From Tsukamurella conjunctivitidis (GTDB taxonomy: Bacteria > Actinomycetota > Actinomycetes > Mycobacteriales > Mycobacteriaceae), in assembly GCF_007858475.1 (NCBI RefSeq), contig NZ_VIGX01000008.1, forward strand, positions 1 through 64,000: a DNA stretch of 64,000 nucleotides, given 5' to 3'. Shown here one piece after another: positions 37,933-46,430 of the stretch. The notes under the pieces are model-generated. The model was given only the letters and a program-made list of their open reading frames with translations. It was not told the origin of the DNA and made no database searches. Position 1 is the stretch's first letter, and each line of letters starts with the position of its first letter. Position numbers and translations under genes: made by a program.

Positions 37933-38280
37933 TCAGCTTCCTTTGTAGGTGGAGTAGTGGAACGGGCTGAGGAGTAGGGGGACGTGGTGGTGGGGGACCG
38001 CGCCGCCCTCCGCCCGGAGCTGGAAGACGATGGAGACCTCCGGGAAGAAGTTCTCCTGGCCGGTGGCCGCGGCGTAGTGCGCGGTGTCGAAGGTCAGGCG
38101 GTAGACGCCGGCGGCGAGGTCCTCGGGGCCGAGGTCGCGGATCCGGCCGTCGTCGTCGGTGACCCCCGCGGCGACCGGGTCGGCGGTGCCGTCCGGTTCG
38201 AGCCGGTCCAACCGGATCGGCACGCCGGCGGCGGGGACGCCGCGCGCGGTGTCGAGGACGTGGGTGGTGACGGTGCTCAT
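37933..38280 (-). CDS. uraH: 5-hydroxyisourate hydrolase (transthyretin-like)
   Basis: The 115-residue protein opens with TTHVLDTARGVPAAGVPI and ends with the family C-terminus YSTYKGS (normally YRGS). The conserved histidines are H7 (THVLD) and the HHHVPLLLSPF group. It hydrolyses 5-hydroxyisourate to OHCU. Its ATG overlaps the uraD stop by four bases (ATGA). Confidence 0.95.
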   Translation of the reverse strand: MSTVTTHVLDTARGVPAAGVPIRLDRLEPDGTADPVAAGVTDDDGRIRDLGPEDLAAGVYRLTFDTAHYAAATGQENFFPEVSIVFQLRAEGGAVPHHHVPLLLSPFHYSTYKGS

Positions 38281-38798
38281 GAGCTCTCCTCTGCGAGTTC
38301 GTCTTCCAATTCCAGAACACGGGCGAGGCGGCGCAGTGCGATGCCGCGCAGCTCGCGGGCCACCTCGGCCGCCTCCGTGTCCGGCGCGTTCTCGAGGCGC
38401 CGGTGCAGTTCGGCGAGGACCGTCGTCGCGTCGAGCCCCGCGGCGTTGATGAGGAAGACGCGGTCGAACCGGTCCTCGTAGGCGCGGTTCCCGGCGACCA
38501 GGGCCGCCTGCGTCTGCGCGTCGGTCGCGACGCCCGACTGCTCCGTGCGGGACCACGCCGCCTCGGTGGAGGACCCGGCGGCGCGCTCGCCGATCCGCGG
38601 GTGCGCGGCCAGGGCCCGGTCGACGTCGGTGGGCGTGAACGCCAGCGCCGCGGTGCCGGCCACGCGGAGCGCGTCCGAGGCATCGGCGTAGGGGCGCGCC
38701 GCCAGGACCGCGTCGCTCCACGAGCGCACATCGCAACACGCGAGTAGAGTCGCCCGGATATCGGCCTCAGGTGCCGAGTTGAAGTCTTCGAGGTCCAT
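38277..38798 (-). CDS. uraD: OHCU decarboxylase
   Basis: The 173-residue enzyme decarboxylates 2-oxo-4-hydroxy-4-carboxy-5-ureidoimidazoline to S-allantoin. It has the catalytic HPRIGE motif (H66) and the middle EQSG region. ATG 38798 is chosen because GAAGGCAGG lies just upstream and the start is 41 bases downstream of the predicted transcription start; a longer reading would run into the promoter. It is the first gene of the urate operon. Confidence 0.93.
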   Translation of the reverse strand: MDLEDFNSAPEADIRATLLACCDVRSWSDAVLAARPYADASDALRVAGTAALAFTPTDVDRALAAHPRIGERAAGSSTEAAWSRTEQSGVATDAQTQAALVAGNRAYEDRFDRVFLINAAGLDATTVLAELHRRLENAPDTEAAEVARELRGIALRRLARVLELEDELAEESS

Positions 38799-38822
38799 CT
38801 GACCTGCCTTCTTTCGGTCTGC

Positions 38823-38874
38823 GGAAGAAGTTTTCCACTCATCGAAGAATGACATGTGATCTGAGTCACGTCAA
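38823..38874 (-). promoter_or_regulatory. Promoter and operators of the uraD-uraH-uricase-permease operon
   Basis: On the minus strand: TTGACG (38874-38869), a 17-base spacer with GTGA-N6-TCAC, and CATTCT (38851-38846) as -10. GGAAGAAGTTTTCC at 38823-38836 follows just after the expected start site. On the plus strand, CATGTGAT-N4-GTCACGTCAA is shared without mismatch with the glyoxylate-operon promoter. The divergent thiamine-binding-protein gene starts 38 bases away, so the site may control both directions. Confidence 0.72.
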
Positions 38875-38911
38875 CAGTTTGTTGAAAATTCCTCCGGGCT
38901 ACGATGCGGAC

Positions 38912-39154
38912 ATGCGTCTCACCGCGGAATTCACCAGTGAGCCCTTCGAGGGTGAGGGGGCGGTGCCCTCGCACGCCGAGCGGGCCGTCGCGGTGCTCCG
39001 CGCCCGCGGCCTGGACCACGACTTCGGGCCGCTCGGTACGGCCGTCGAGGGTGAGGCGGGCGCGGTGCTCGACGCCCTGCGTGAGGCGCTCGCCGGGGCC
39101 TTCGCGGGCGGCGCCACGCGGATCACCGTGCAGATCGACCGCGCCGATGGCTGA
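38912..39154 (+). CDS. MTH1187/YkoF-like thiamine-binding protein
   Basis: The 80-residue protein has the ferredoxin-like MTH1187 pattern: AEFTSEPFEGEG, then DFGPLGTAVEGEAGAVLDALREAL and ATRITVQIDRAD. Members bind thiamine or its pyrimidine part. It starts at ATG 38912, divergent from the urate operon, and overlaps the next gene by eight bases. A role in purine metabolism is not known; one link might be the ThDP-dependent carboligase Gcl. Confidence 0.8.
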   Translation: MRLTAEFTSEPFEGEGAVPSHAERAVAVLRARGLDHDFGPLGTAVEGEAGAVLDALREALAGAFAGGATRITVQIDRADG

Positions 39155-39536
39155 ATCGGTGCCGCGGCCCGCGGGGGAGCACCCGCTGCTCGAGGCCGTC
39201 CGGGAACTCGTCGCGCGGGTGGACGGCGAGATCGTCGCGCCGGATGCGGTGCGACGCGGCGACGTGCCCCTGATGTGGGAGGGCGAGACGGTGGCCGGGG
39301 TGCGGCTGCCGGTGGTCGAGGCGCAGGCCGGGGATCTCGACTCGTTGCTCGCGAACCTGGCCGCCGAGCTGGGCTCGCCGCTGGGCGAGCTCGACCGGGC
39401 GGAGAAGCAGCGGGCCGTTCGCCTGCTGGAGGAGCGGGGCGCGTTCGCCTACCGCAAATCCGCGGAGGCGGTGGCCGAGGCGCTCGGCGTCACCCGGTTC
39501 ACGGTCTACAACTACCTCAACCGGGTCCGGGGCTGA
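39147..39536 (+). CDS. HTH_22 (YheO/DauR-like) DNA-binding protein
   Basis: The 129-residue product ends in a helix-turn-helix of the YheO/DauR type: LDRAEKQRAVRLLEERGAFAYRK then AVAEALGVTRFTVYNYLNR. The N-terminal half is a short variable region rather than the full PAS-like domain of YheO. It overlaps the thiamine-binding-protein gene by eight bases and its end overlaps the convergent TetR gene by 20. Its place beside the urate operon makes it a candidate regulator of purine use. Confidence 0.82.
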   Translation: MAESVPRPAGEHPLLEAVRELVARVDGEIVAPDAVRRGDVPLMWEGETVAGVRLPVVEAQAGDLDSLLANLAAELGSPLGELDRAEKQRAVRLLEERGAFAYRKSAEAVAEALGVTRFTVYNYLNRVRG

Positions 39537-40062
39537 CTCCGGCCAGAGCGCGAACGGCGGCAGCGGCCTCCTCGGCGTCGATGAGTCCGATGAGTGCTCG
39601 GTAGGCCAGGCCGTCCGCGGCGGCGAGCAGGACGCGCGCACGCTCGCGGTCCCCGTCGAGGAGGTCGGTCGCGAGATCCTCGGCACCCCTCAGTGCCTCG
39701 CCGACGATCGCGCGCAGCCCCGGGTCGGTGACCGACTCGGCGAGGTAGGCGTACCAGACCTTCGCGCCGAGCCGCCCCGTTCCGTCCCGCGGGATCGCGT
39801 GTGTGAGCAGCATGAGCAGCGCGTCGTCGCGGTCCTCGGGGACCGGATTCGCGCGCTCGGCGAGGGCGAGGTACGAGGTCAGCGCGTGTGCGACGATCGC
39901 TTCGCGGGTGGGGAAGTAGTGCTGCACGCGCCCCATCGAGATCCCGCCGCGCGCCGCGATGGCGCGGAGGGTGACGGCCGCGATGCCGTCCTCCGCGATG
40001 ATCGCCCACACCGCGCGGTCGATCTCCGCGCGGCGCTCCTCGTGATCGACCTGCTTCGGCAT
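39517..40062 (-). CDS. TetR-family regulator (BetI-like C-terminal domain)
   Basis: The 181-residue protein has the TetR helix-turn-helix (DRAVWAIIAEDGIAAVT, IAARGGISMGRVQHYFPTREAIV) and a ligand domain of the BetI-like class. ATG 40062 faces the divergent hydrolase gene over a 71-base spacer that holds two CAATGC-N4-GCATTG operators, so it probably represses both itself and the hydrolase. Confidence 0.92.
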   Translation of the reverse strand: MPKQVDHEERRAEIDRAVWAIIAEDGIAAVTLRAIAARGGISMGRVQHYFPTREAIVAHALTSYLALAERANPVPEDRDDALLMLLTHAIPRDGTGRLGAKVWYAYLAESVTDPGLRAIVGEALRGAEDLATDLLDGDRERARVLLAAADGLAYRALIGLIDAEEAAAAVRALAGVSPGPG

Positions 40063-40075
40063 CCGCCGATCGTAG

Positions 40076-40118
40076 CAATGCGGATGCATCGCCACGCTGT
40101 TACAATGCGTGTGCATTG
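40076..40118. promoter_or_regulatory. Two CAATGC-N4-GCATtG operators between divergent TetR and hydrolase genes
   Basis: CAATGCGGATGCATCG (40076-40091, one mismatch) and CAATGCGTGTGCATTG (40103-40118, perfect) are 27 bases apart. The second overlaps TACAAT (40101-40106), a good -10 for the hydrolase gene; the first lies close to the TetR start. This is the standard geometry of TetR self- and target-repression. Confidence 0.78.
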
Positions 40119-40133
40119 CCAAGGAGGTGCGCG

Positions 40134-41105
40134 ATGGGACGACGGATCCGCCGAGCGGCGGCGATCGGGCTGGCGGCGGCGGTGGTACTCGGTGCCACGG
40201 GCGCGTACCTGGTGCGCGACCCGAGCCCCGTCGGCTACTGGCGGTCGGCGGATGCGCGCGAGACCTACCTGGCCCGGTACGACCGCGCCTTCCGCGACCT
40301 GCCCGCACCGACCGCGGCCCGCGACGTGCGCACCGGCTTCGGCGTCGTCCGCGCCTACCGGTTCGGCGAGCCCGTGCCCGGCGCGGCGCCCGTTGTCCTG
40401 GTTCCCGGCCGCTCCTCGGGCGTGCCGATGTGGGCCGACGTGCTGGCCCGGCTCGGCGACCGGGAGGTCTACGCGGTCGACGCGCTGGGAGATGCCGGGA
40501 TGAGCGTGCAGGACCGGCCGCTCGCCGGCGCCGAGGACCAGGCGGCGTGGCTCGCGGAGGCGCTGACCGGCCTCGGGCTCGACCGGGTCCACCTCGTCGG
40601 ACACTCGTTCGGCGCGTGGGGCGCGGCGAACCTCGCCGTCCGTTTCCCCGAGCGGGTCGCCACACTCACGCTGTGGGAGCCGATCCTCGTCTTCGCGGGG
40701 CTGCGCTGGCAGATGTACGCCGCCACGCTGCCCTCGGCCTTGCCCTTCCTGCCCGAATCCTGGCGCAGGAAGGGGCTCGCGTCCATCGGCGGTGCCGACG
40801 AGACCGACACCGCCCGGAGCCCCATCGGCGCCATGATCGACGCCGGGGCGGCCGGGTACCGCGCCGCGCTCCCGACGCCGGCGCAGCCCGACGCCGCCGC
40901 GCTGGCGCGGCTCACGATGCCCGTCTTCGTCGGACTCGGCGGCCGGAGCGCCGTCACCGACACCGCGGCGGCCGCGGCGCGGGCGCGCGCCCTGCCGGAC
41001 GCGACGGTCCGCGTGTGGCCCGAAGGGACGCACTCCCTGCCGATGCAGTACCCCGACGAGCTGCACGCGGAACTGACGGCCCTGCTCGCGCGGCGGCCGG
41101 GTTGA
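40134..41105 (+). CDS. Alpha/beta hydrolase with N-terminal membrane anchor or signal
   Basis: The 323-residue protein starts with a basic segment and one hydrophobic span (AAAIGLAAAVVLGATGAYLV), then an alpha/beta hydrolase domain with nucleophile motif GHSFGAWG and catalytic histidine in GTHSLPM. AGGAGG at 40122-40127 fixes ATG 40134. Substrate unknown. Repression by the divergent TetR protein is likely. Confidence 0.9.
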   Translation: MGRRIRRAAAIGLAAAVVLGATGAYLVRDPSPVGYWRSADARETYLARYDRAFRDLPAPTAARDVRTGFGVVRAYRFGEPVPGAAPVVLVPGRSSGVPMWADVLARLGDREVYAVDALGDAGMSVQDRPLAGAEDQAAWLAEALTGLGLDRVHLVGHSFGAWGAANLAVRFPERVATLTLWEPILVFAGLRWQMYAATLPSALPFLPESWRRKGLASIGGADETDTARSPIGAMIDAGAAGYRAALPTPAQPDAAALARLTMPVFVGLGGRSAVTDTAAAAARARALPDATVRVWPEGTHSLPMQYPDELHAELTALLARRPG

Positions 41106-41118
41106 TCCGGACTCGGCG

Positions 41119-41667
41119 TCAGGACACCGTGATCCCGGCGGCGGTGAACTCCGCCAGCGCGGTACGGGTGGACTCCGCCGCGACGCCCGCGGTGTAGTCG
41201 GCGAGGACGCGCACGGTCAGGCCCGCGGCGAGAGCGTCGAGCGCGGTCGCCCGCACGCAGTAGTCGGTGGCGATGCCGACCACGTCGACCTTCGAGACGT
41301 CGTGCGCCGCGAGCCATTCCGCGAGCGAGGCGCCATCGGCGTCGTGGGCCTCGAAGCCCGAGTAGGCCGCCGAGTAGGCGCCCTTGCTGAACACCGGCAC
41401 GCGCAGCGGCAGGCGTAGGTTCGGGTGGAACTCGGCGCCGCCGGTGCGCGCCCGGCAGTGCACCGGCCACGACTCCACGAAGTCCGGCGTCGCGGAGAAG
41501 TGCGCACCGGGATCGATGTGCCAGTCCCGCGTCGCGACGATGACCGGGTACGACTCCAGCAGGTCGTCGTGGATGCGGCGCGCCACCTGCGCGCCGCCGG
41601 CGACGGCCAGCGAGCCGCCCTCGCAGAAGTCGTTCTGCACGTCCACGACGATCAGCGCGGTCGTCAT
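41119..41667 (-). CDS. pncA: Nicotinamidase/pyrazinamidase
   Basis: The 182-residue cysteine hydrolase converts nicotinamide to nicotinate. The triad D9, K95 and C137 and the metal ligands D48, H50, H56 and H70 are all visible ([39 protein letters not shown]). The ATG overlaps the pncB stop by four bases, so the two NAD-salvage steps are translated together. In M. tuberculosis pncA lies elsewhere. Confidence 0.96.
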   Translation of the reverse strand: MTTALIVVDVQNDFCEGGSLAVAGGAQVARRIHDDLLESYPVIVATRDWHIDPGAHFSATPDFVESWPVHCRARTGGAEFHPNLRLPLRVPVFSKGAYSAAYSGFEAHDADGASLAEWLAAHDVSKVDVVGIATDYCVRATALDALAAGLTVRVLADYTAGVAAESTRTALAEFTAAGITVS

Positions 41668-42998
41668 CGCTTCTCCTCGAATCGCGTCGGGATCGCGGGC
41701 TCGCCGTTGGACAGGCCCAGGCCCTCCCACGGCAGCGTCACGAGCGCCTCGCGCAGGTGGGTGCGGGCGTCCTCGAGGCCGGGGAGCCCGTCGACCTGAT
41801 CGCCACCCCGCACCAGCGGGATCTGCAGCGGTGTCGCGGTCAGGTGCGCCGGCACCACGGGCGTCGCGCCCGGCCGGTGCAACACCTCCTCGACGATGGT
41901 GCCGGTGCTGCGCGCGAGCCGCACGGCGCGCTTCTCACCGCCCTGGGTCTCCTTGTGCGAGCTGCGCTTGGCGACGGGCAGACCGTCGACCTCGACGAGC
42001 TTGTACACCATCCCCGCCGTGGGCGCGCCGGATCCGGTGACCAGCGAAGTGCCGACGCCGTAGACGTCGATCGGTTCCGCGCGCAGGGCGCCGATCGCGT
42101 ACTCGTCGAGGTCGCCCGAGACGACGATCTTCGTCCTCGTGGCGCCCAGGCCGTCGAGCTGGGCGCGGACCTGCCGCGTGATGATGCCGAGGTCGCCGGA
42201 ATCGATCCGCACCCCGCCGAGCTCGGGCCCCGCGGCGCGCACCGCGCGGTTCACGCCCTCCGTGATGTCGTAGGTGTCGACCAGCAGGGTGGTGCCCGGC
42301 CCCTGCGCGGCGACCTGGGCCGCGAACGCGGCCTCCTCGTCGGGGCCGTCCGGGCCGGTGTGCAGCAGGGTGAAGGCGTGCGCCGCGGTTCCGCCCGACG
42401 GGACGCCGTACGTGCGCGCCGCCTCCATGTTCGAGGTCGTCGCGAACCCCGCCAGGTACGCGGCGCGCGCCGACGCCACCGCGGCGCGCTCGTGCGTGCG
42501 GCGCGAGCCCATCTCGATCAGCGGCCGGCCTGCGGCCGCCGAGACCATGCGGGCGGCCGCGGACGCGATCGCACTGTCGTGGTTGAGGATCGACAGGATC
42601 AGGGTCTCGAGGATCACGCCCTCCGCGAAGGTCGCGCGCACCGTCAGGAGCGGCGACCCGGGGAAGTACAGCTCGCCCTCGCGATAACCGTCGATCTCGC
42701 CGGTGAACCGGTAGTCCGCGAGCCACGCGAGCGTGTCGGGGTCGAGGAATCGCTCGACGACCGCGAGCTCGTCGGGGCCGAAGCGGAACCGGCGCAGCTC
42801 GTCGAGCACCCGCGAGGTGCCCGCCAGGACGCCGTACCGGCGGCCCGCGGGCAGGCGTCGAGCGAAGACCTCGAAGACGCAGGGGCGGTGCGCGGTGCCG
42901 TCCTTGAGCGCCGCCGCCAGCATGGTCAGCTCGTACTGATCGGTGAGCAGGGCCGAGCTCCGCCAGGGGATGTCGGTCCCGTTTTCATCTACCGTCAC
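41664..42998 (-). CDS. pncB: Nicotinate phosphoribosyltransferase
   Basis: The 444-residue enzyme makes nicotinate mononucleotide from nicotinate and PRPP. Recognised by [17 protein letters not shown] at the N-terminus, [18 protein letters not shown] with the phosphorylated histidine, and [16 protein letters not shown] plus [18 protein letters not shown] 42998 begins seven bases after a TAGGGT box, suggesting a leaderless transcript. It is divergent from clpS as in M. tuberculosis (Rv1330c/Rv1331). Confidence 0.96.
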   Translation of the reverse strand: MTVDENGTDIPWRSSALLTDQYELTMLAAALKDGTAHRPCVFEVFARRLPAGRRYGVLAGTSRVLDELRRFRFGPDELAVVERFLDPDTLAWLADYRFTGEIDGYREGELYFPGSPLLTVRATFAEGVILETLILSILNHDSAIASAAARMVSAAAGRPLIEMGSRRTHERAAVASARAAYLAGFATTSNMEAARTYGVPSGGTAAHAFTLLHTGPDGPDEEAAFAAQVAAQGPGTTLLVDTYDITEGVNRAVRAAGPELGGVRIDSGDLGIITRQVRAQLDGLGATRTKIVVSGDLDEYAIGALRAEPIDVYGVGTSLVTGSGAPTAGMVYKLVEVDGLPVAKRSSHKETQGGEKRAVRLARSTGTIVEEVLHRPGATPVVPAHLTATPLQIPLVRGGDQVDGLPGLEDARTHLREALVTLPWEGLGLSNGEPAIPTRFEEKR

Positions 42999-43004
42999 AC
43001 TGGG

Positions 43005-43011
43005 TACCCTA
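43005..43011. promoter_or_regulatory. Overlapping bidirectional -10 element for clpS and pncB
   Basis: TACCCTA contains TACCCT (43005-43010) for clpS on the plus strand and TAGGGT (43011-43006) for pncB on the minus strand. Each box ends six or seven bases from its start codon (ATG 43017; GTG 42998), so both mRNAs would be leaderless. Only 18 bases separate the two coding regions. Confidence 0.6.
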
Positions 43012-43016
43012 GAACC

Positions 43017-43349
43017 ATGACCGACAGCAGCGCAGCGGCACCGGGAGGTCCTGGGGGCGCCGCCGCCCAGCCCGGCACGTCCGCGGTGCTGGAGCGCAAG
43101 ACCGACGAAGCCGTCGACAAGCCCTGGGTCACCGTGGTCTGGGACGACCCCGTGAACCTCATGTCGTACGTGACCTTCGTGCTGCGCAAGCTGTTCGGAT
43201 TCAGCACGGCCAAAGCCAAGGAACTGATGATGCAGGTGCACACCGAGGGGAAGGCCGTGGTCTCCACGGGCGACCGCGACAAGGTGGAGGCCGACGTCCG
43301 CAAGCTGCATGCGGCCGGCCTGTGGGCGACGATGCAGCGAGACGACTGA
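43017..43349 (+). CDS. clpS: ATP-dependent Clp protease adaptor ClpS
   Basis: The 110-residue N-end-rule adaptor delivers substrates to ClpAP/ClpCP. The core is clear: [24 protein letters not shown] and [15 protein letters not shown], which form the N-degron pocket and Clp-binding face. A 35-residue flexible N-terminal extension precedes it. TACCCT lies six bases before the ATG (leaderless layout). The DUF2017 gene follows with no spacer. Confidence 0.96.
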   Translation: MTDSSAAAPGGPGGAAAQPGTSAVLERKTDEAVDKPWVTVVWDDPVNLMSYVTFVLRKLFGFSTAKAKELMMQVHTEGKAVVSTGDRDKVEADVRKLHAAGLWATMQRDD

Positions 43350-43958
43350 GTGCGTAACTGGCAGGTCAAGCGAGGCGTGCGCGGCGATGTCCGCTTCGTC
43401 TCGAAGATGGATCCGGAGGAGGTGGGCCTCGTCCGGTCGCTCGTCGGCTCCCTGGTGGAGCTCTTCGACGAGCGGGAGGACTCGGCCCCGCACGACGATC
43501 TCGCCGAGCTCACGGGGCTGCGCACGGGCCACGCCGAGCCGCCGCAGGAGACCGTGCTGCAGCGGCTGCTGCCCGACTTCTACCGCCCCGACGCGAACGC
43601 CCCCGGCGCGAGCGAGGCACCGTCGGGCGAGCTGGCCCGCGACCTCAACGGCGCGCTCCGCTCCCTCAACGAGCCCGAGGTGATCGACGCCAAGCGCGAC
43701 GCGGCGCAGACCGTGCTCGCCACCCTGCCCGAGCGGGCCGGCACGGTCACCCTCACCGAGTCCGAGGCGCAGGACTGGCTGACCTGCATCAACGACCTGC
43801 GCCTGGCGCTGGGTACCCTGCTCGGCATCACCGCGGACCTGCCCGACGGCCCGTCCTCCGAGGACCCGGCCCGCGCCGGCCACGTGGACGTCTACCACTG
43901 GCTGTCGGCGATGCTCGACGTGCTGGTCTCGGTGATGCTCGACCGCGAGGCGGAATAG
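43350..43958 (+). CDS. DUF2017 family protein (Rv1332-like)
   Basis: The 202-residue cytoplasmic protein matches DUF2017: RFVSKMDPEEVGLVRSLVGSLVELFDERED near the start and AQDWLTCINDLRLALGTLLGI near residue 140. The function is not established. Its GTG follows the clpS stop immediately, so it is co-translated with the adaptor, as Rv1332 is with Rv1331; this argues for a role in the Clp pathway. Confidence 0.88.
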   Translation: MRNWQVKRGVRGDVRFVSKMDPEEVGLVRSLVGSLVELFDEREDSAPHDDLAELTGLRTGHAEPPQETVLQRLLPDFYRPDANAPGASEAPSGELARDLNGALRSLNEPEVIDAKRDAAQTVLATLPERAGTVTLTESEAQDWLTCINDLRLALGTLLGITADLPDGPSSEDPARAGHVDVYHWLSAMLDVLVSVMLDREAE

Positions 43959-43986
43959 CCCCGGGCCCGGCGCGGTTGTTCGGGGC

Positions 43987-44415
43987 GTGACCGAGACGGG
44001 CCTGACCATCCGGCGTGAGCTGGTGGAGACGATGATCGCGCACGCGCGCCGTGACCACCCGGACGAGGCGTGCGGCGTCATCGCCGGCCCCGAGGGCTCC
44101 GACCGCCCCGAGCGCCTCATCGAGATGGTCAACGCCGAGCGATCGCCGACCTTCTACCGGTTCGACTCGGGCGAGCAGCTGCGCGTCTGGCGCGGGATGG
44201 ACGAGGCCGACGAGGAACCGGTCGTCATCTACCACTCGCACACCGCCACCGAGGCCTATCCGTCCCGCACCGACGTGGCCTTCGCATCCGAGCCGAACGC
44301 CCACTACGTGCTGATCTCGACCCGGGACGAGCTGGGCCCCGACGCCGAGGTCCGCAGCTACCGCATCGTCGATTCCGTGATCACCGAAGAGCCCGTCCAC
44401 ATCCTGGAGGATTGA
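43987..44415 (+). CDS. mec: Mec-type JAMM metallopeptidase (CysO-cysteine hydrolase)
   Basis: The 142-residue MPN+ protease releases cysteine from the CysO-cysteine adduct. The JAMM zinc motif is complete: E27 (DEACGV), H83 and H85 (HSHTATEA), S93 and D96 (YPSRTD). The stop overlaps the cysO start (TGATG). With a CysO that carries two residues beyond GlyGly, the enzyme may also trim the carrier. Confidence 0.95.
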   Translation: MTETGLTIRRELVETMIAHARRDHPDEACGVIAGPEGSDRPERLIEMVNAERSPTFYRFDSGEQLRVWRGMDEADEEPVVIYHSHTATEAYPSRTDVAFASEPNAHYVLISTRDELGPDAEVRSYRIVDSVITEEPVHILED

Positions 44416-44693
44416 TGTCCGTCACCGTCTCCATCCCGACCATCCTGCGGCCGCTCACCGGCGATCGGAAGCGGGTGCCCGCCGAGGGCGCGACGCTGGC
44501 CGCCGTCATCGACGACCTCGAGACACGGCACGCCGGGATCAAGGACCGCCTCATCGCGGACGGCGCGCTGCACCGGTTCGTCAACGTCTACGTCGACGAC
44601 GAGGACGTGCGGTTCACCGGCGGCCTCGACACCCCCGTCACCGACGGCGGCACCGTGACGGTGCTTCCCGCGGTGGCCGGCGGCTCCCGGTGA
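44415..44693 (+). CDS. cysO: Sulfur-carrier protein CysO with C-terminal Ser-Arg extension
   Basis: The 92-residue ubiquitin-fold carrier is close to M. tuberculosis CysO (VTVSIPTILRP, HRFVNVYVDDEDVRF, VTVLPAVAGG). CysO is used as a C-terminal GlyGly thiocarboxylate; here G89-G90 are followed by S91-R92 before the stop, so the protein must be trimmed before activation. It is one base into mec and 53 bases before cysM, forming the mec-cysO-cysM cysteine-synthesis unit. Confidence 0.95.
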   Translation: MSVTVSIPTILRPLTGDRKRVPAEGATLAAVIDDLETRHAGIKDRLIADGALHRFVNVYVDDEDVRFTGGLDTPVTDGGTVTVLPAVAGGSR

Positions 44694-44746
44694 GTGCCGC
44701 GGTGCCGTTCGACGGTGCCCTCCTCGCGCGCGGTGCAGGCGGATAG

Positions 44747-45715
<969 letters not shown>

Positions 45716-45751
45716 GTGACGCACCGCCTCCGCTCGCGCGAGGAGGTCGCC

Positions 45752-46402
45752 ATGACGGTTCCCAGGAACGACGAGCGCTCGCCCCTGCGGCGGGTCGCCG
45801 GCAGCACGGCGGGCAGGTCCGCGATCGTGGTCGCGGTCTTCGTCGCCGCGCTGTGGGGCATCGAGGTCGTCGACAGCATCGCCGGCAACGCCCTCGATCA
45901 GTGGGGCATCCATCCCCGGGACGGTGGTGACGCCGTCCGCGGTATCGCGCTCGCGCCGCTGCTGCACGGCGGCTGGGAGCACCTGGCCGCCAACAGCGTC
46001 CCCGCGCTCATCCTCGGCTTCCTCGGACTCATCGCCGGCGCGGGCCGGTTCCTGCTGGCCACCGCGATCATCTGGGTGGTCTCCGGGATCGGCGTCTGGA
46101 TCACGGGCGGCACGAACACCGTCGTGATCGGGCTGTCCGGCGTGCTGTTCGGTTGGATGACGTACCTCGCGGCACGGGGGTTGTTCACGCGCAAGCCGCT
46201 GGACCTGATCGTCGGGGTGACGCTGATGGTGCTCTACGGCGGCATGCTGTGGGGCGTCCTGCCCGGCCAGCCGGGAGTCTCCTGGCAAGCGCACCTCTGG
46301 GGCGCCGTCGGCGGCGTCGTCGCGGCGGTGCTCCTGGGGCGCCGCGCTCGCAGCGAGTCCGGACCTGGCAATTCTCGTCAGGTCGGCGCGATTGCCTCGT
46401 GA
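45752..46402 (+). CDS. Rhomboid-family intramembrane serine protease
   Basis: The 216-residue protein has six or seven spans, the catalytic serine S129 in GLSGVLFG and histidine H181 in AHLWGAVGG, plus HGGWEHLAANS on the preceding helix. It cleaves transmembrane substrates. An AGGAGG at 45741-45746 fixes ATG 45752; a GTG directly after the cysM stop (45716) would add 12 charged residues. It corresponds to Rv1337. murI (Rv1338), usually next, is absent. Confidence 0.92.
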   Translation: MTVPRNDERSPLRRVAGSTAGRSAIVVAVFVAALWGIEVVDSIAGNALDQWGIHPRDGGDAVRGIALAPLLHGGWEHLAANSVPALILGFLGLIAGAGRFLLATAIIWVVSGIGVWITGGTNTVVIGLSGVLFGWMTYLAARGLFTRKPLDLIVGVTLMVLYGGMLWGVLPGQPGVSWQAHLWGAVGGVVAAVLLGRRARSESGPGNSRQVGAIAS

Positions 46403-46430
46403 CGATCACGCATCTGGCAGCATGTGCTTC

